64,000 nt of DNA from Ectopseudomonas composti (GTDB lineage Bacteria > Pseudomonadota > Gammaproteobacteria > Pseudomonadales > Pseudomonadaceae). Where the stretch lies: contig NZ_LSSW01000025.1 in assembly GCF_001567565.1 (NCBI RefSeq), positions 62,001 through 126,000 on the forward strand, in the 5' to 3' direction. The translations under genes were made by a program, and so were the position numbers. Positions 56,539-64,000 of the stretch are shown piece after piece (the stretch's first letter is position 1; each line of letters begins with the position of its first letter). The notes below the pieces were generated by a model. It made no database searches. It saw only the letters and a program-made list of their open reading frames with translations, and was not told where the DNA came from.

Positions 56539-56567
56539 TTTCTAGAGCAATTGCTCTAATGTGTCAA
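56539..56567 (-). promoter_or_regulatory. Predicted sigma-70 promoter of laoCBA
   Basis: On the minus strand TTGACA (56567-56562), a 17-bp spacer and TAGAAA (56544-56539) give a perfect -35 and a fair -10. Transcription would begin near 56532, leaving a leader of about 215 nt. Confidence 0.7.
56543..56558. promoter_or_regulatory. Predicted LaoR operator
   Basis: The perfect 16-bp palindrome TAGAGCAATTGCTCTA sits in the spacer of the lao promoter and touches its -10. It is the best dyad in the divergent laoC-laoR region and suits a TetR dimer, which would block RNA polymerase. Confidence 0.65.
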
Positions 56568-56702
56568 ATAGGATGCCGCGTCACTGCCTGAGTCGCACCC
56601 TAACCAAAGGTCAGCAGGTGCTGTTGGCATGCGTCGAGGGGTAACACTTAGTCTGTTTCGTCTGTACCTTTGCCACTTTTGAAGTCGAGATCGAGCTGCG
56701 TC

Positions 56703-57362
56703 ATGGCGCCACCCAAGACCCGCGACCGCATCGTTGCCGAGAGCCTGGCCCTGTTCAACAGTCAGGGCGAGCGCAATGTCACCACCAACCATATCGCCGC
56801 GCACCTGGGTATTTCGCCGGGCAACCTGTATTACCACTTCCGCAACAAGCAGGTGATCATCGCCGAGCTGTTCGCCGAGTACGAAAGCAAGGTCGACAGC
56901 TTTCTGCGTGTGCCCGAAGGCCGTGCCTTGACGGTGGCGGACAAGACCTTCTACCTGGAAGCGCTGCTGGCCGCGATGTGGCACTACCGCTTTCTGCACC
57001 GCGACCTCGAGCATCTGCTCGACTCAGATGCTGAACTGGCCGAGCGCTACCGTGCCTTCGCCCGGCGCTGCCTGGTGGGCGCGCAATCGATCTATCAGGG
57101 CTTCGTCGAGGCAGACATCCTGCTGATCAGCCCCGCGCAGATCGAGGCGTTGACGCTCAACAGCTGGATCATCATGACCTCCTGGGTGCGTTTTCTCTGC
57201 ACTGCCGGGGCCAACCCGGAAAACCTCAGCCAGGACATGTTGCGCCGTGGCATCTATCAGGTGCTGGCGCTGGAGGATGGCTACGTCGCGCCTTCTGCGC
57301 GCGAGGCGGTCGAGGCGCTGTACGGTCGCCTGCACGTGCCGCTGGAGGAGGTGCTGGGGTGA
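56703..57362 (+). CDS. laoR: TetR-family repressor, LaoR-like
   Basis: 219 aa from the ATG at 56703. N-terminal HTH: TRDRIVAESLALFNSQGERN, ITHIA-type TNHIAAHLGISPGNLYYHFRNK. The rest is an all-helical ligand domain. It is divergent from laoCBA with a palindromic operator in between. It probably represses lao genes until a long-chain alcohol, aldehyde or acyl derivative binds; the effector is inferred from the pathway. Confidence 0.88.
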   Translation: MAPPKTRDRIVAESLALFNSQGERNVTTNHIAAHLGISPGNLYYHFRNKQVIIAELFAEYESKVDSFLRVPEGRALTVADKTFYLEALLAAMWHYRFLHRDLEHLLDSDAELAERYRAFARRCLVGAQSIYQGFVEADILLISPAQIEALTLNSWIIMTSWVRFLCTAGANPENLSQDMLRRGIYQVLALEDGYVAPSAREAVEALYGRLHVPLEEVLG

Positions 57363-57384
57363 TTGCCTCACGCGTTCGGCCTTT

Positions 57385-57485
57385 GTAGGAGGGGCTTTAG
57401 CCGCGAGCGTTTCGCCGCTGAGCCCTCCCGCAATCTGCAGCGACGGTCCCTGCCGTCCGCGTAGGAGCGGCTTCAGCCGCGATTA
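57385..57485. repeat. REP-type repeat cluster over the hydrolase stop codon
   Basis: GTAGGAGGGGCTTTAGCCGC (57385), a degenerate inverted part around 57412-57431 and GTAGGAGCGGCTTCAGCC (57461) fill the space between the convergent laoR and YheT-like genes. The TAA stop of the hydrolase (complement of 57483-57485) overlaps the end of the last unit. Confidence 0.8.
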
Positions 57486-58463
57486 TCCAAGGCTCACCAA
57501 CCACTGCGGAATGCGCCGCTCCAGGTAATACCCCGGCTGGCGCGGGCTGCCCTCGACGAAGCCGACATGGCCGCCCTTGGCGTGCAACTCGAACTCGGTA
57601 CCCGGGGCGAGCTCGTTGGCCTCGGGCAGGCTGTGGCGGAAGATGAAGGGGTCGTCTTCGGCCTGGATGATCAGTGTGCGCGTACGGATTTCACCCAGGT
57701 AGAAACGGCTGGAGGCGCGCCGGTAGTAGTCATGCGCGTCGGTGAAACCATGCAGCGGCGCGGTGATGCGCCCGTCGAAGTCCCAGAAGGTACGCATGCC
57801 GTCCAGCGGGCCCAGGCGCTCCAGCACCGACAGGCGTTCTCCCTGGCCACTCTCGGCGAACAGGCGCTGCTTGTTGTTTACGTAGGCGACCATCTCGCGC
57901 ATGAAGTGCGCCTGGTACACCCGCGAGAAACCCAGCCCGATACGATCCGCGCACTGATCCAGGCGAAACGGCACCGACACCGCCACGGCGCCCTGCAGCT
58001 GGCTTTGCTCGCCGCTTTCGCCGAGGTACTTGAGCAGGACGTTGCCGCCCAGCGAATAGCCGACCGCGAACAGTGGCGCCAGCGGCCGCAGGGTGCGCAG
58101 GTGGGCCACGGCCGAAGCCAGGTCTTCGCTGGCGCCGGAGTGGTAGCCGCGCGGCAGCAGGTTGGGCTCGCCGGAGCAGCCGCGCCAGTTCAGCGCCACG
58201 CTGGCCCAGCCGCGTGCCGCCAGGGTCTGCTGCAGGCCCAGCACGTAGAGCGAGCTGGAGCTGCCGGTCAGGCCGTGCAGCACCAGTACCAGTGGTGCGT
58301 GGGCGTCGTGCAGGCCGTGCCAGTCGAGATCGAGAAAGTCGCCATCATCCAGCCACAGCCGCTCGCGCTGCCGTTCGAGTAGTGGCGGCTTGCGGCAGAA
58401 GGGGTTCCACAGCGTCTGCAGATGCGGGCCGGGGAGCCACCAGGCGGGTTGGAAGGGGGTCAT
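57483..58463 (-). CDS. YheT-family alpha/beta hydrolase
   Basis: 326 aa from the ATG at 58463 (AGGA 7 nt upstream). N-terminal WWLPGPHLQTLW, oxyanion region LVLHGLTGSSSS, nucleophile Ser in AVGYSLGGNVLLKYLGE, Asp in AEDDPF and His in KGGHVGF make a complete triad. The substrate is not established for this family; esterase or lipase activity is likely. It faces laoR. Confidence 0.9.
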   Translation of the reverse strand: MTPFQPAWWLPGPHLQTLWNPFCRKPPLLERQRERLWLDDGDFLDLDWHGLHDAHAPLVLVLHGLTGSSSSLYVLGLQQTLAARGWASVALNWRGCSGEPNLLPRGYHSGASEDLASAVAHLRTLRPLAPLFAVGYSLGGNVLLKYLGESGEQSQLQGAVAVSVPFRLDQCADRIGLGFSRVYQAHFMREMVAYVNNKQRLFAESGQGERLSVLERLGPLDGMRTFWDFDGRITAPLHGFTDAHDYYRRASSRFYLGEIRTRTLIIQAEDDPFIFRHSLPEANELAPGTEFELHAKGGHVGFVEGSPRQPGYYLERRIPQWLVSLG

Positions 58464-58473
58464 GAAGGTGTCC

Positions 58474-58563
58474 TGTAGGGTGGGTCGGGGCGCGTAGCTG
58501 GCGCTTTCTCCATCCACCGATCACGCCATCATGGTGGATGTAAAAGGCGACATCCACCCTACA
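58474..58563. repeat. Inverted repeat TGTAGGGTGG ... CCACCCTACA
   Basis: The outer arms TGTAGGGTGG (58474-58483) and CCACCCTACA (58554-58563) enclose inner arms CATCCACC (58511) and GGTGGATG (58533). It is a third class of dispersed palindrome upstream of the YheT-like gene; the rest of this 175-bp gap shows nothing else. Confidence 0.6.
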
Positions 58564-58638
58564 TTCAAAGCAATCGCTGGCCAGGCCAACTTGCGAGGAT
58601 TTTGCTCGCCCCGGCAGGCTCGCCGCAATGTTGCCCGC

Positions 58639-58857
58639 TTAGCGCCGTCGCTTGCGCATCATGCGCCAGGCACACCAGGCCAATACCAGCAGGGCGGCGA
58701 TGCGCTGGTTGGTAAGCCCGATGACGACTCCGCCATTGGGATCGTGCGGTATCGCGCGCTGCAGGTTGAGCGCAATTTCCTGCTGGCTGAACAGCACCGG
58801 CAGCGCCAGTGCGATCAGCAGCAGGTAGGGCAGGTGGTCGTAGATGAAATCCTTCAT
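58639..58857 (-). CDS. Small membrane protein of unknown function
   Basis: 72 aa. The ATG at 58857 overlaps the rsmD stop as ATGA, indicating coupling; a GTG four codons upstream is less likely. Two hydrophobic helices (about 10-26 and 46-64) are separated by a polar loop, and the end is a basic MMRKRRR. No family was recognised. Confidence 0.7.
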   Translation of the reverse strand: MKDFIYDHLPYLLLIALALPVLFSQQEIALNLQRAIPHDPNGGVVIGLTNQRIAALLVLAWCAWRMMRKRRR

Positions 58858-59456
58858 CCACGCTGCCACAGCGCGTAATGCACCTGGCCGGTGTGTTTCT
58901 CGCGGTGCAGGCGCCAGTTGCCGGGCAGGCCCAGGGTGGAGGGTGCGGTCTCGCTTTCGGTATAGACCCAGGCGTCATCGGCCAGCCAGTCCTGTGCTTC
59001 CAGCAGGCTGCAGGCGTCCTGCAGCAGATCCTTGTGAAACGGCGGGTCGAGCAGGACGATATCGAAGCGGCGTGGCGCCGGGCGGGCCAGCAGTTGCAGG
59101 GCGTCGCCCAACTGAATCTCGCCCTCGTTGCATTGCAGGGTCGCCAGGTGGCCTTGCAACGCGGCAACCGACGCCGGGTTGAGGTCACAGGCCAAGCCGC
59201 TGGCGGCGCCGCGCGACAGCGCTTCGAGCAGCAACGCGCCACTGCCGGCGAAGGGGTCGAGCACATGGGCACCCTCGACATGGGGCGCCAGCCAGTTGAA
59301 CAGCGTCTCGCGTACCCGGTCCGGGGTCGGGCGCAGGCCCGGTCCATCAGGGAAGGCGAAGCGCCGTGAACGCCACTGTCCACCGATGATGCGCAATTGG
59401 CCCTGGCCGCCGTGGGCTTTGCCCGCGGCGGGTTTCTGCGGGGCGCGGCCGCGCAT
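58854..59456 (-). CDS. rsmD: 16S rRNA (guanine966-N2)-methyltransferase
   Basis: 200 aa. RIIGGQWRSRRFAFP and RPTPDRVRETLFNWL are the RsmD signature, VLDPFAGSGALLLEALSRGA the SAM site, and LLDPPFHKDLL the catalytic NPPY-like motif. It overlaps the upstream M16 gene by TGATG and the small membrane protein gene by 4 bp. Confidence 0.95.
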   Translation of the reverse strand: MRGRAPQKPAAGKAHGGQGQLRIIGGQWRSRRFAFPDGPGLRPTPDRVRETLFNWLAPHVEGAHVLDPFAGSGALLLEALSRGAASGLACDLNPASVAALQGHLATLQCNEGEIQLGDALQLLARPAPRRFDIVLLDPPFHKDLLQDACSLLEAQDWLADDAWVYTESETAPSTLGLPGNWRLHREKHTGQVHYALWQRG

Positions 59457-60916
59457 CAGTGCGGCACCGTGCTGGGCAGCTCGGCCGGGCGCTCGGTGGG
59501 CGGTGGTAGTTCCTTCTGCGGCACCGTCGGGCCGGCGGTCACCACCACCAGCGCCTCGGGGTCGAGGTGCTTGGCCATCGCTGCCTTGACCTGCTCGGTG
59601 GTGAGGCTCTGCACATCACGCATGAAATCGTCCAGGTAGCTCAGCGGCAGGTCGTAGAAGCCCATCGACGCCAGCTGGCCGACGATATCGGCATTGCTCG
59701 CGGTGGACAGCGGGAAGCTGCCGGCCAGTTCGCGCTTGGCGTTGTCCAGTTCCTGCTGGGTCGGGCCATCGCGCAGGTAGTCGGCCAGCAACTGCTTGAC
59801 CAGTTTCAGGGTGCCTTCGCTGAGCTCGGCGCGGGTCTGCAGGTTGATCATGAACGGGCCGCGCGCCTGCATGGCGCTGAAACCGGAGTAGACGCCATAG
59901 GTCAGGCCACGCTTCTCGCGCACTTCGCTCATCAGACGAGTGCCGAAACCGCCGCCGCCGAAGATCTGGTTGCCCAGATACAGCGCGGCATAGTCCGAGT
60001 CGCGGCGGTCGATGCCGAGTTGGGCGAGCATCAGGTGGGTCTGGTTGGACGGGTATTCGATATGGCTGGTGCCGGGCTTGGGCGTTTGCGGCTGGGCGAT
60101 CTTCGCCAACGCCGGACCTTGCGGCAGTGCGGCGGAGATGCGGTTGGCGATGGCCTCGGCCTCGGCGCGCGACAGATCACCGACCAGGGCGATCACCGCG
60201 TTGCCGGCGCTGTAGGCGCGAGCATGGAAGGCCTGCAGTTGCTGACGGCTGATCGCCGGGATCGATTGCGCGTTGCCGTCGCTCGGATGGGCGTAGGGAT
60301 GCTTGCCGTACAGGCGTTCGAACAACTCCAGGCTGGCCAGTTTGCCCGGGTTCTGCTTCTGGAACTCGAAGCCGGCGAGCAGCTGGTTCTTGATCCGTGC
60401 CAGCGAGTCGGCGGGGAAGGTGGGCTTGCCCAGTACATCGGCGAACAGGGCCAGCGCCGGCTCACGCTGCTCGCGGGCGCTGAGGCTGCGCAGGCTGGCC
60501 ACGGCCATGTCGCGGTAGGCCCCGTTGCCGAACTCGGCGCCGAGGCCCTCGAAGCCGGCAGCGATGGCGCCGACATCCTTGCCCGGCACGCCTTCGTTGA
60601 GCATGGCGTTGGTCAGGGTGGCCAGGCCCGGCACGCCGCCGTCCTGGCTGCTGCCGGCAGCGAAGGTCAGGCGCAGGTCGAACATCGGCAGCTCATGGGC
60701 TTCGACGAACAATACCTTGGCGCCCTGGGCCGTCTGCCAGGTCTGGATATCCAGAGTGCGGCGGGTGGGAGCCTTGCCATCGAGTGCGGCCAGTGACTGC
60801 AGCTTGGCGGCGCCACCCGTCGGGGCATTGTCAGAGAGGCTGGCACAGGCACCCAGCACCAGTGCGCTGGACAGGACCAGGCCGAGCAGGCCCAGGCGGC
60901 GATGCTCAGTCTTCAT
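59456..60916 (-). CDS. M16-family peptidase-like lipoprotein lacking the zinc motif
   Basis: 486 aa from the ATG at 60916. Lipoprotein signal LGLLGLVLSSALVLGACAS. M16 fold, but the HxxEH zinc site is replaced by TLTNAMLNEG, while the R/Y substrate-binding block REKRGLTYGVYSG is kept. This is the usual beta-like partner of the active M16 enzyme encoded just upstream (11-bp overlap). The two probably form a heterodimer in the cell envelope. Confidence 0.9.
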   Translation of the reverse strand: MKTEHRRLGLLGLVLSSALVLGACASLSDNAPTGGAAKLQSLAALDGKAPTRRTLDIQTWQTAQGAKVLFVEAHELPMFDLRLTFAAGSSQDGGVPGLATLTNAMLNEGVPGKDVGAIAAGFEGLGAEFGNGAYRDMAVASLRSLSAREQREPALALFADVLGKPTFPADSLARIKNQLLAGFEFQKQNPGKLASLELFERLYGKHPYAHPSDGNAQSIPAISRQQLQAFHARAYSAGNAVIALVGDLSRAEAEAIANRISAALPQGPALAKIAQPQTPKPGTSHIEYPSNQTHLMLAQLGIDRRDSDYAALYLGNQIFGGGGFGTRLMSEVREKRGLTYGVYSGFSAMQARGPFMINLQTRAELSEGTLKLVKQLLADYLRDGPTQQELDNAKRELAGSFPLSTASNADIVGQLASMGFYDLPLSYLDDFMRDVQSLTTEQVKAAMAKHLDPEALVVVTAGPTVPQKELPPPTERPAELPSTVPH

Positions 60917-62279
60917 GACGGGACTCCTCATTGCGGGACGCTTCGGGCAGGATGTGGGCGACGCTCAGGCGGTCGCGGACGAAGAAGGTGCGGGCGGCCT
61001 GCTGGATGTCGGCTGGGGTGACGGCCTGCAGTTCGTTCAGTTCCTGGTCGATCAGTTGCCAGGACAGGCCGACGGTTTCCAGTTGACCGATGCTGGTGGC
61101 CTGGCTGGTGATCGAGTCGCGCTCGAACACCAGGCTGGCAATGACCTGGGCGCGTACGCGCGCCAGTTCGGCAGCCGATGGCGGGTTCTTCTTCAATTCC
61201 TCCAGCTCACGCCACAGGCCGGCTTCGGCCTGCTCCAGGGTCTTGCCCTTCTGCACGTTGGGCGTGGCGGTCAGAACGAACAGGCTGTCGCCCCGGGTGA
61301 AGGCGTTGTACCAGGCGCTGGCACCGGAAACGAGTTCCTCGCCGCGCTCCAGGCGGGTCGACAGACGCGCGCTGTAACCACCATCGAGCAGGGCCGCGGC
61401 CAGGCGCAGGGCGTAGACCTGACGCGGCGTCTCGGCGGTGGCCAGGCCCGGCACGTTGAAGCCCATCAGCAGGCTCGGCAGTTGGGTCTTGAGGTGCAGC
61501 GTGGTGCGACGTTCACCCGCCGCGGCGAGTTCCAGCGGCAGCTTGGCGGTCGGCACCTCGCGGCGCGGAATATCGCCGAAGTAGCGCTGCACCTGAGTCT
61601 TGACCTCGTCCAGGGTCACATCGCCGACCACCACCAGGGTGGCGTTGTTCGGCGCGTACCACTTCTTGTACCAGGCGCGCAGTTCGTCGATGTGCATGCG
61701 CTGGAGGTCGGCCATCCAGCCAATGGTGGGAATGCTGTAGCCGCTGGCCGGGTAGGCCATGGCCTTGAACAGCTCGAAGGCCTTGGACGAGGGGCGGTCG
61801 TCGGTGCGCAGGCGGCGCTCCTCCTTGATCACCTCGATTTCCTTGTCGAACTCGGCCGCTGGCAGTTGCAGGCTGGCCAGGCGGTCCGCCTCAAGCTCCA
61901 GGGCAACCGGCAGGCGGTCGCTGGCCAGCACCTGGTAATAGGCGGTGTAGTCGTCGCTGGTGAAGGCGTTCTCTTCTGCGCCCAGCTGGCGCAGAACTTC
62001 CGAGGCTTCGCCCGGGCCGAGCTTGGCGCTGCCCTTGAACATCATGTGTTCCAGCGCATGGGACAGGCCGGTGGAGCCGGGCGTCTCGTAGCTGGAACCG
62101 ACCTTGTACCAGAGCTGGGAGACCACCACGGGGGCGCGATGATCCTCGCGTACGATGACCTTCAGGCCATTGTCCAGTTTGAATTCGTGAGTGGGTTGAG
62201 CGGGAGAAGCGAAGGCCGCAAGTGGCACGCAGAGTGCGCCGAACAGCAGGCCGAGGGAACGGCGGGCAATGGCATTCAT
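60906..62279 (-). CDS. M16-family zinc metallopeptidase
   Basis: 457 aa from the ATG at 62279, giving a signal peptide (MNAIARRSLGLLFGALCVPLAAFA). Active-site HxxEH in GLSHALEHMMFKG, with the downstream Glu in KEIEVIKEERR. It is a periplasmic or envelope peptidase of the processing-protease/insulinase family. First gene of an M16-M16-rsmD-small membrane protein unit, divergent from ftsY. Confidence 0.93.
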   Translation of the reverse strand: MNAIARRSLGLLFGALCVPLAAFASPAQPTHEFKLDNGLKVIVREDHRAPVVVSQLWYKVGSSYETPGSTGLSHALEHMMFKGSAKLGPGEASEVLRQLGAEENAFTSDDYTAYYQVLASDRLPVALELEADRLASLQLPAAEFDKEIEVIKEERRLRTDDRPSSKAFELFKAMAYPASGYSIPTIGWMADLQRMHIDELRAWYKKWYAPNNATLVVVGDVTLDEVKTQVQRYFGDIPRREVPTAKLPLELAAAGERRTTLHLKTQLPSLLMGFNVPGLATAETPRQVYALRLAAALLDGGYSARLSTRLERGEELVSGASAWYNAFTRGDSLFVLTATPNVQKGKTLEQAEAGLWRELEELKKNPPSAAELARVRAQVIASLVFERDSITSQATSIGQLETVGLSWQLIDQELNELQAVTPADIQQAARTFFVRDRLSVAHILPEASRNEESRHED

Positions 62280-62421
62280 CGAAAGTCTGACCTGTCGGAT
62301 AGCCTGGGCGGTCGTACCGCCGGCGGGCGAAGAGGTGCTAGGATACCCCATCCTTTTCCGGGGCGGCGCGGCAAGGCTTTTCAGCCTGTTAGCGAACGCT
62401 CCCTTGAGATGCAAGCGACCC

Positions 62422-63747
62422 ATGTTTGGTTCCAATGACGACAAGAAGTCGCCGGCCGAGGCTGGCGCGCAGACCCCGCCTGTGACCGAAGAAAAGAAAT
62501 CCCTGTTCAGTTGGTGGCGCAAGAAGCCAGCAGAAACGGCTACTCAGCCGCCCCGGCCAGAGTCTGTCGAGCAGCCTGAAGCCGCTCAGACGCCTGCCGA
62601 ACCGCCTGCGCCTGATCAGGCGCCAGCGGCCGTGCAGAGCGTCGAACCTGAGGCCGCGACGCCGGTCCCTGCTCAGCCCGAGCCAGCCGTCGAGGCGCCG
62701 CCGCAGGTCACCCCGGTCGTCGCCGAGCAGCCGGTTGTGCTGCCCGAGCCCATCGTCGAGGCCGTGCCCGCGCAGCCGGTGACAGCGCCGGTTGCCGCGC
62801 CGGCCACGCAGGAAAGACCCGGTTTCTTCGCCCGCCTCAAACAGGGCCTGTCCAAGACCAGCGCCAGCCTTGGCGAGGGCATGGCCAGCCTGTTCCTCGG
62901 CAAGAAGGCGATCGACGACGACCTGCTCGATGATCTGGAAACCCGCCTGCTCACCGCCGACGTCGGCGTCGAGGCGACCACCGCGATCATCGGCAACCTG
63001 ACCAAGCGCGTGGCGCGCAAGGAACTGGCTGATAGCGGCGCGCTGTACAAGGCGCTGCAGGAAGAGCTGGTGACCCTGCTCAAACCAGTCGAGCAGCCGC
63101 TGGTCATCGACACGGCCAAGCAGCCCTACGTGATTCTCGTCGTCGGCGTGAACGGTGTGGGCAAGACCACCACCATCGGCAAGCTGGCCAAGAAGCTGCA
63201 GCTCGATGGCAAGAAGGTCATGCTCGCTGCCGGCGATACCTTCCGCGCCGCTGCGGTGGAACAGCTGCAGGTCTGGGGCGAGCGCAACAACATCGCGGTG
63301 ATCGCCCAGCACACCGGCGCCGATTCGGCCTCGGTGATCTTCGATGCGGTGCAGGCCGCCAAGTCGCGCGGCATCGACGTGCTGATCGCCGATACCGCCG
63401 GGCGCCTGCACACCAAAGATAACCTGATGGAAGAGCTGAAGAAGGTGCGCCGCGTGATCGGCAAGCTGGATGAGACGGCGCCGCACGAAGTGTTGCTGGT
63501 GCTCGACGCCGGCACCGGCCAGAACGCCATCAACCAGGCCAAGCAGTTCAACCAGACGGTGAACCTCACCGGCCTGGCGCTGACCAAACTCGACGGCACC
63601 GCCAAGGGCGGCGTCATCTTCGCCCTGGCCAAGCAGTTCGGCCTGCCGATTCGTTATATCGGCGTGGGTGAAGGCATCGATGATCTGCGCCCGTTCCAGG
63701 CGCAGGACTTCGTCCAGGCACTCTTCGAGGAGCGTGAACGCGGATGA
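62422..63747 (+). CDS. ftsY: Signal recognition particle receptor FtsY
   Basis: 441 aa from the ATG at 62422. The N-terminal A domain is Pro/Ala/Glu-rich (about 1-135), followed by the N domain helices and GTPase G domain: GVNGVGKTTTIGKLA (G1), DTFRAAAVEQL (I-box region), DTAGR (G3) and TKLDGTAKGG (G4). It docks SRP-ribosome complexes at the inner membrane. It overlaps ftsE by 4 bp (ATGA). Confidence 0.96.
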   Translation: MFGSNDDKKSPAEAGAQTPPVTEEKKSLFSWWRKKPAETATQPPRPESVEQPEAAQTPAEPPAPDQAPAAVQSVEPEAATPVPAQPEPAVEAPPQVTPVVAEQPVVLPEPIVEAVPAQPVTAPVAAPATQERPGFFARLKQGLSKTSASLGEGMASLFLGKKAIDDDLLDDLETRLLTADVGVEATTAIIGNLTKRVARKELADSGALYKALQEELVTLLKPVEQPLVIDTAKQPYVILVVGVNGVGKTTTIGKLAKKLQLDGKKVMLAAGDTFRAAAVEQLQVWGERNNIAVIAQHTGADSASVIFDAVQAAKSRGIDVLIADTAGRLHTKDNLMEELKKVRRVIGKLDETAPHEVLLVLDAGTGQNAINQAKQFNQTVNLTGLALTKLDGTAKGGVIFALAKQFGLPIRYIGVGEGIDDLRPFQAQDFVQALFEERERG

Positions 63748-64000
63748 TCCGATTCGAGCAGGTCGCCAAGCGTTACCCCAATGGCCATGTCGGGCTGCAC
63801 GAGCTGAGTTTCCGCGTTCGCCCCGGCGAGTTTCTCTTCGTCACCGGCCACTCCGGTGCCGGCAAGAGCACACTGCTGCGTCTGTTGCTGGCGATGGAGC
63901 GGCCCACCAGCGGCAAGCTGTTGCTGGCCGGGCAGGACCTGTCGACCATCACCAATGCGCAGATTCCGTTCCTGCGCCGGCAGATCGGCGTGGTGTTCCA
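63744..64000 (+). CDS. ftsE: Cell division ATP-binding protein FtsE (3' truncated)
   Basis: The first 85 residues are present; the gene runs off the right edge. It begins MIRFEQVAKRYPNG, with Walker A GHSGAGKST at about residue 36 and a Q-loop start (RQIGVVF). With FtsX it forms the ABC-type complex that activates septal peptidoglycan hydrolysis. Translationally coupled to ftsY. Confidence 0.95.
   Translation, partial: MIRFEQVAKRYPNGHVGLHELSFRVRPGEFLFVTGHSGAGKSTLLRLLLAMERPTSGKLLLAGQDLSTITNAQIPFLRRQIGVVF

Overview
This window is chromosomal DNA of a high-GC gammaproteobacterium, almost certainly a Pseudomonas (sensu lato). The evidence is the gene content and order (folA, ilvD, mutM, ggt, ferredoxin, coaD, the lao long-chain alcohol oxidation genes, rsmD, ftsY-ftsE) and the many Pseudomonas-type intergenic palindromes, of the GTAGGAGCGGCTTCAGCC and CCCGGATTGCATCCGGGC kinds. 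From memory, the outer parts follow the P. aeruginosa PAO1 order around PA0350-PA0374. A species cannot be named; the mendocina/oleovorans group is only a guess.

Left flank (1-9.5 kb): the 3' end of a GluR0-like ion channel, a DUF2868/DUF3482 GTPase pair, a secreted glycerophosphodiesterase, folA, a YitT-type membrane protein, a long-form glyoxalase I, a YfcE-like phosphoesterase and ilvD.

Centre (9.7-38 kb): the unusual part. Two complete chemosensory gene clusters lie head to tail on the minus strand, only 74 bp apart. In transcription order each runs: UhpB/NarL-type histidine kinase, LuxR-type response regulator, short CheZ-motif receptor ending in ITFF, cheY, STAS protein, cheA, (cheW, receptor, cheW), cheR, cheD, cheB. 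Cluster 2 (27.2-38.0 kb) is the simple form. Cluster 1 (11.2-27.1 kb) has two extra poly-HAMP receptors between cheA and cheW, made by a segmental duplication that left a relic of the cheA 3' end. A BdlA-like PAS-PAS soluble receptor follows. Linking features within the clusters are C-terminal G-[FY]-x-R-F receptor tails that look like CheR-docking pentapeptides, a CheZ-like FQDxxSQ motif in the receptor beside each cheY, STAS proteins with no phosphorylatable Ser, and a NarL/GacA-like dyad over the stop codon of the cluster 1 regulator gene.

Right flank (38.4-64 kb): a four-gene polyamine-type ABC transporter, an RlmI-like rRNA methyltransferase, an HDOD protein, mutM, a PlsC-like acyltransferase, a small secreted protein, a Na/Pi cotransporter, ggt, ferredoxin, coaD, a small membrane protein, laoA-laoB-laoC with divergent laoR, a YheT-like hydrolase, a small membrane protein, rsmD, two M16 peptidase-family proteins (one active, one without the zinc motif), ftsY and the start of ftsE. 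The laoC-laoR spacer holds a clear promoter with a palindromic operator in its spacer, and a MITE-like repeat inside the predicted lao leader. I found no tRNA, rRNA, CRISPR array, integrase or transposase gene.
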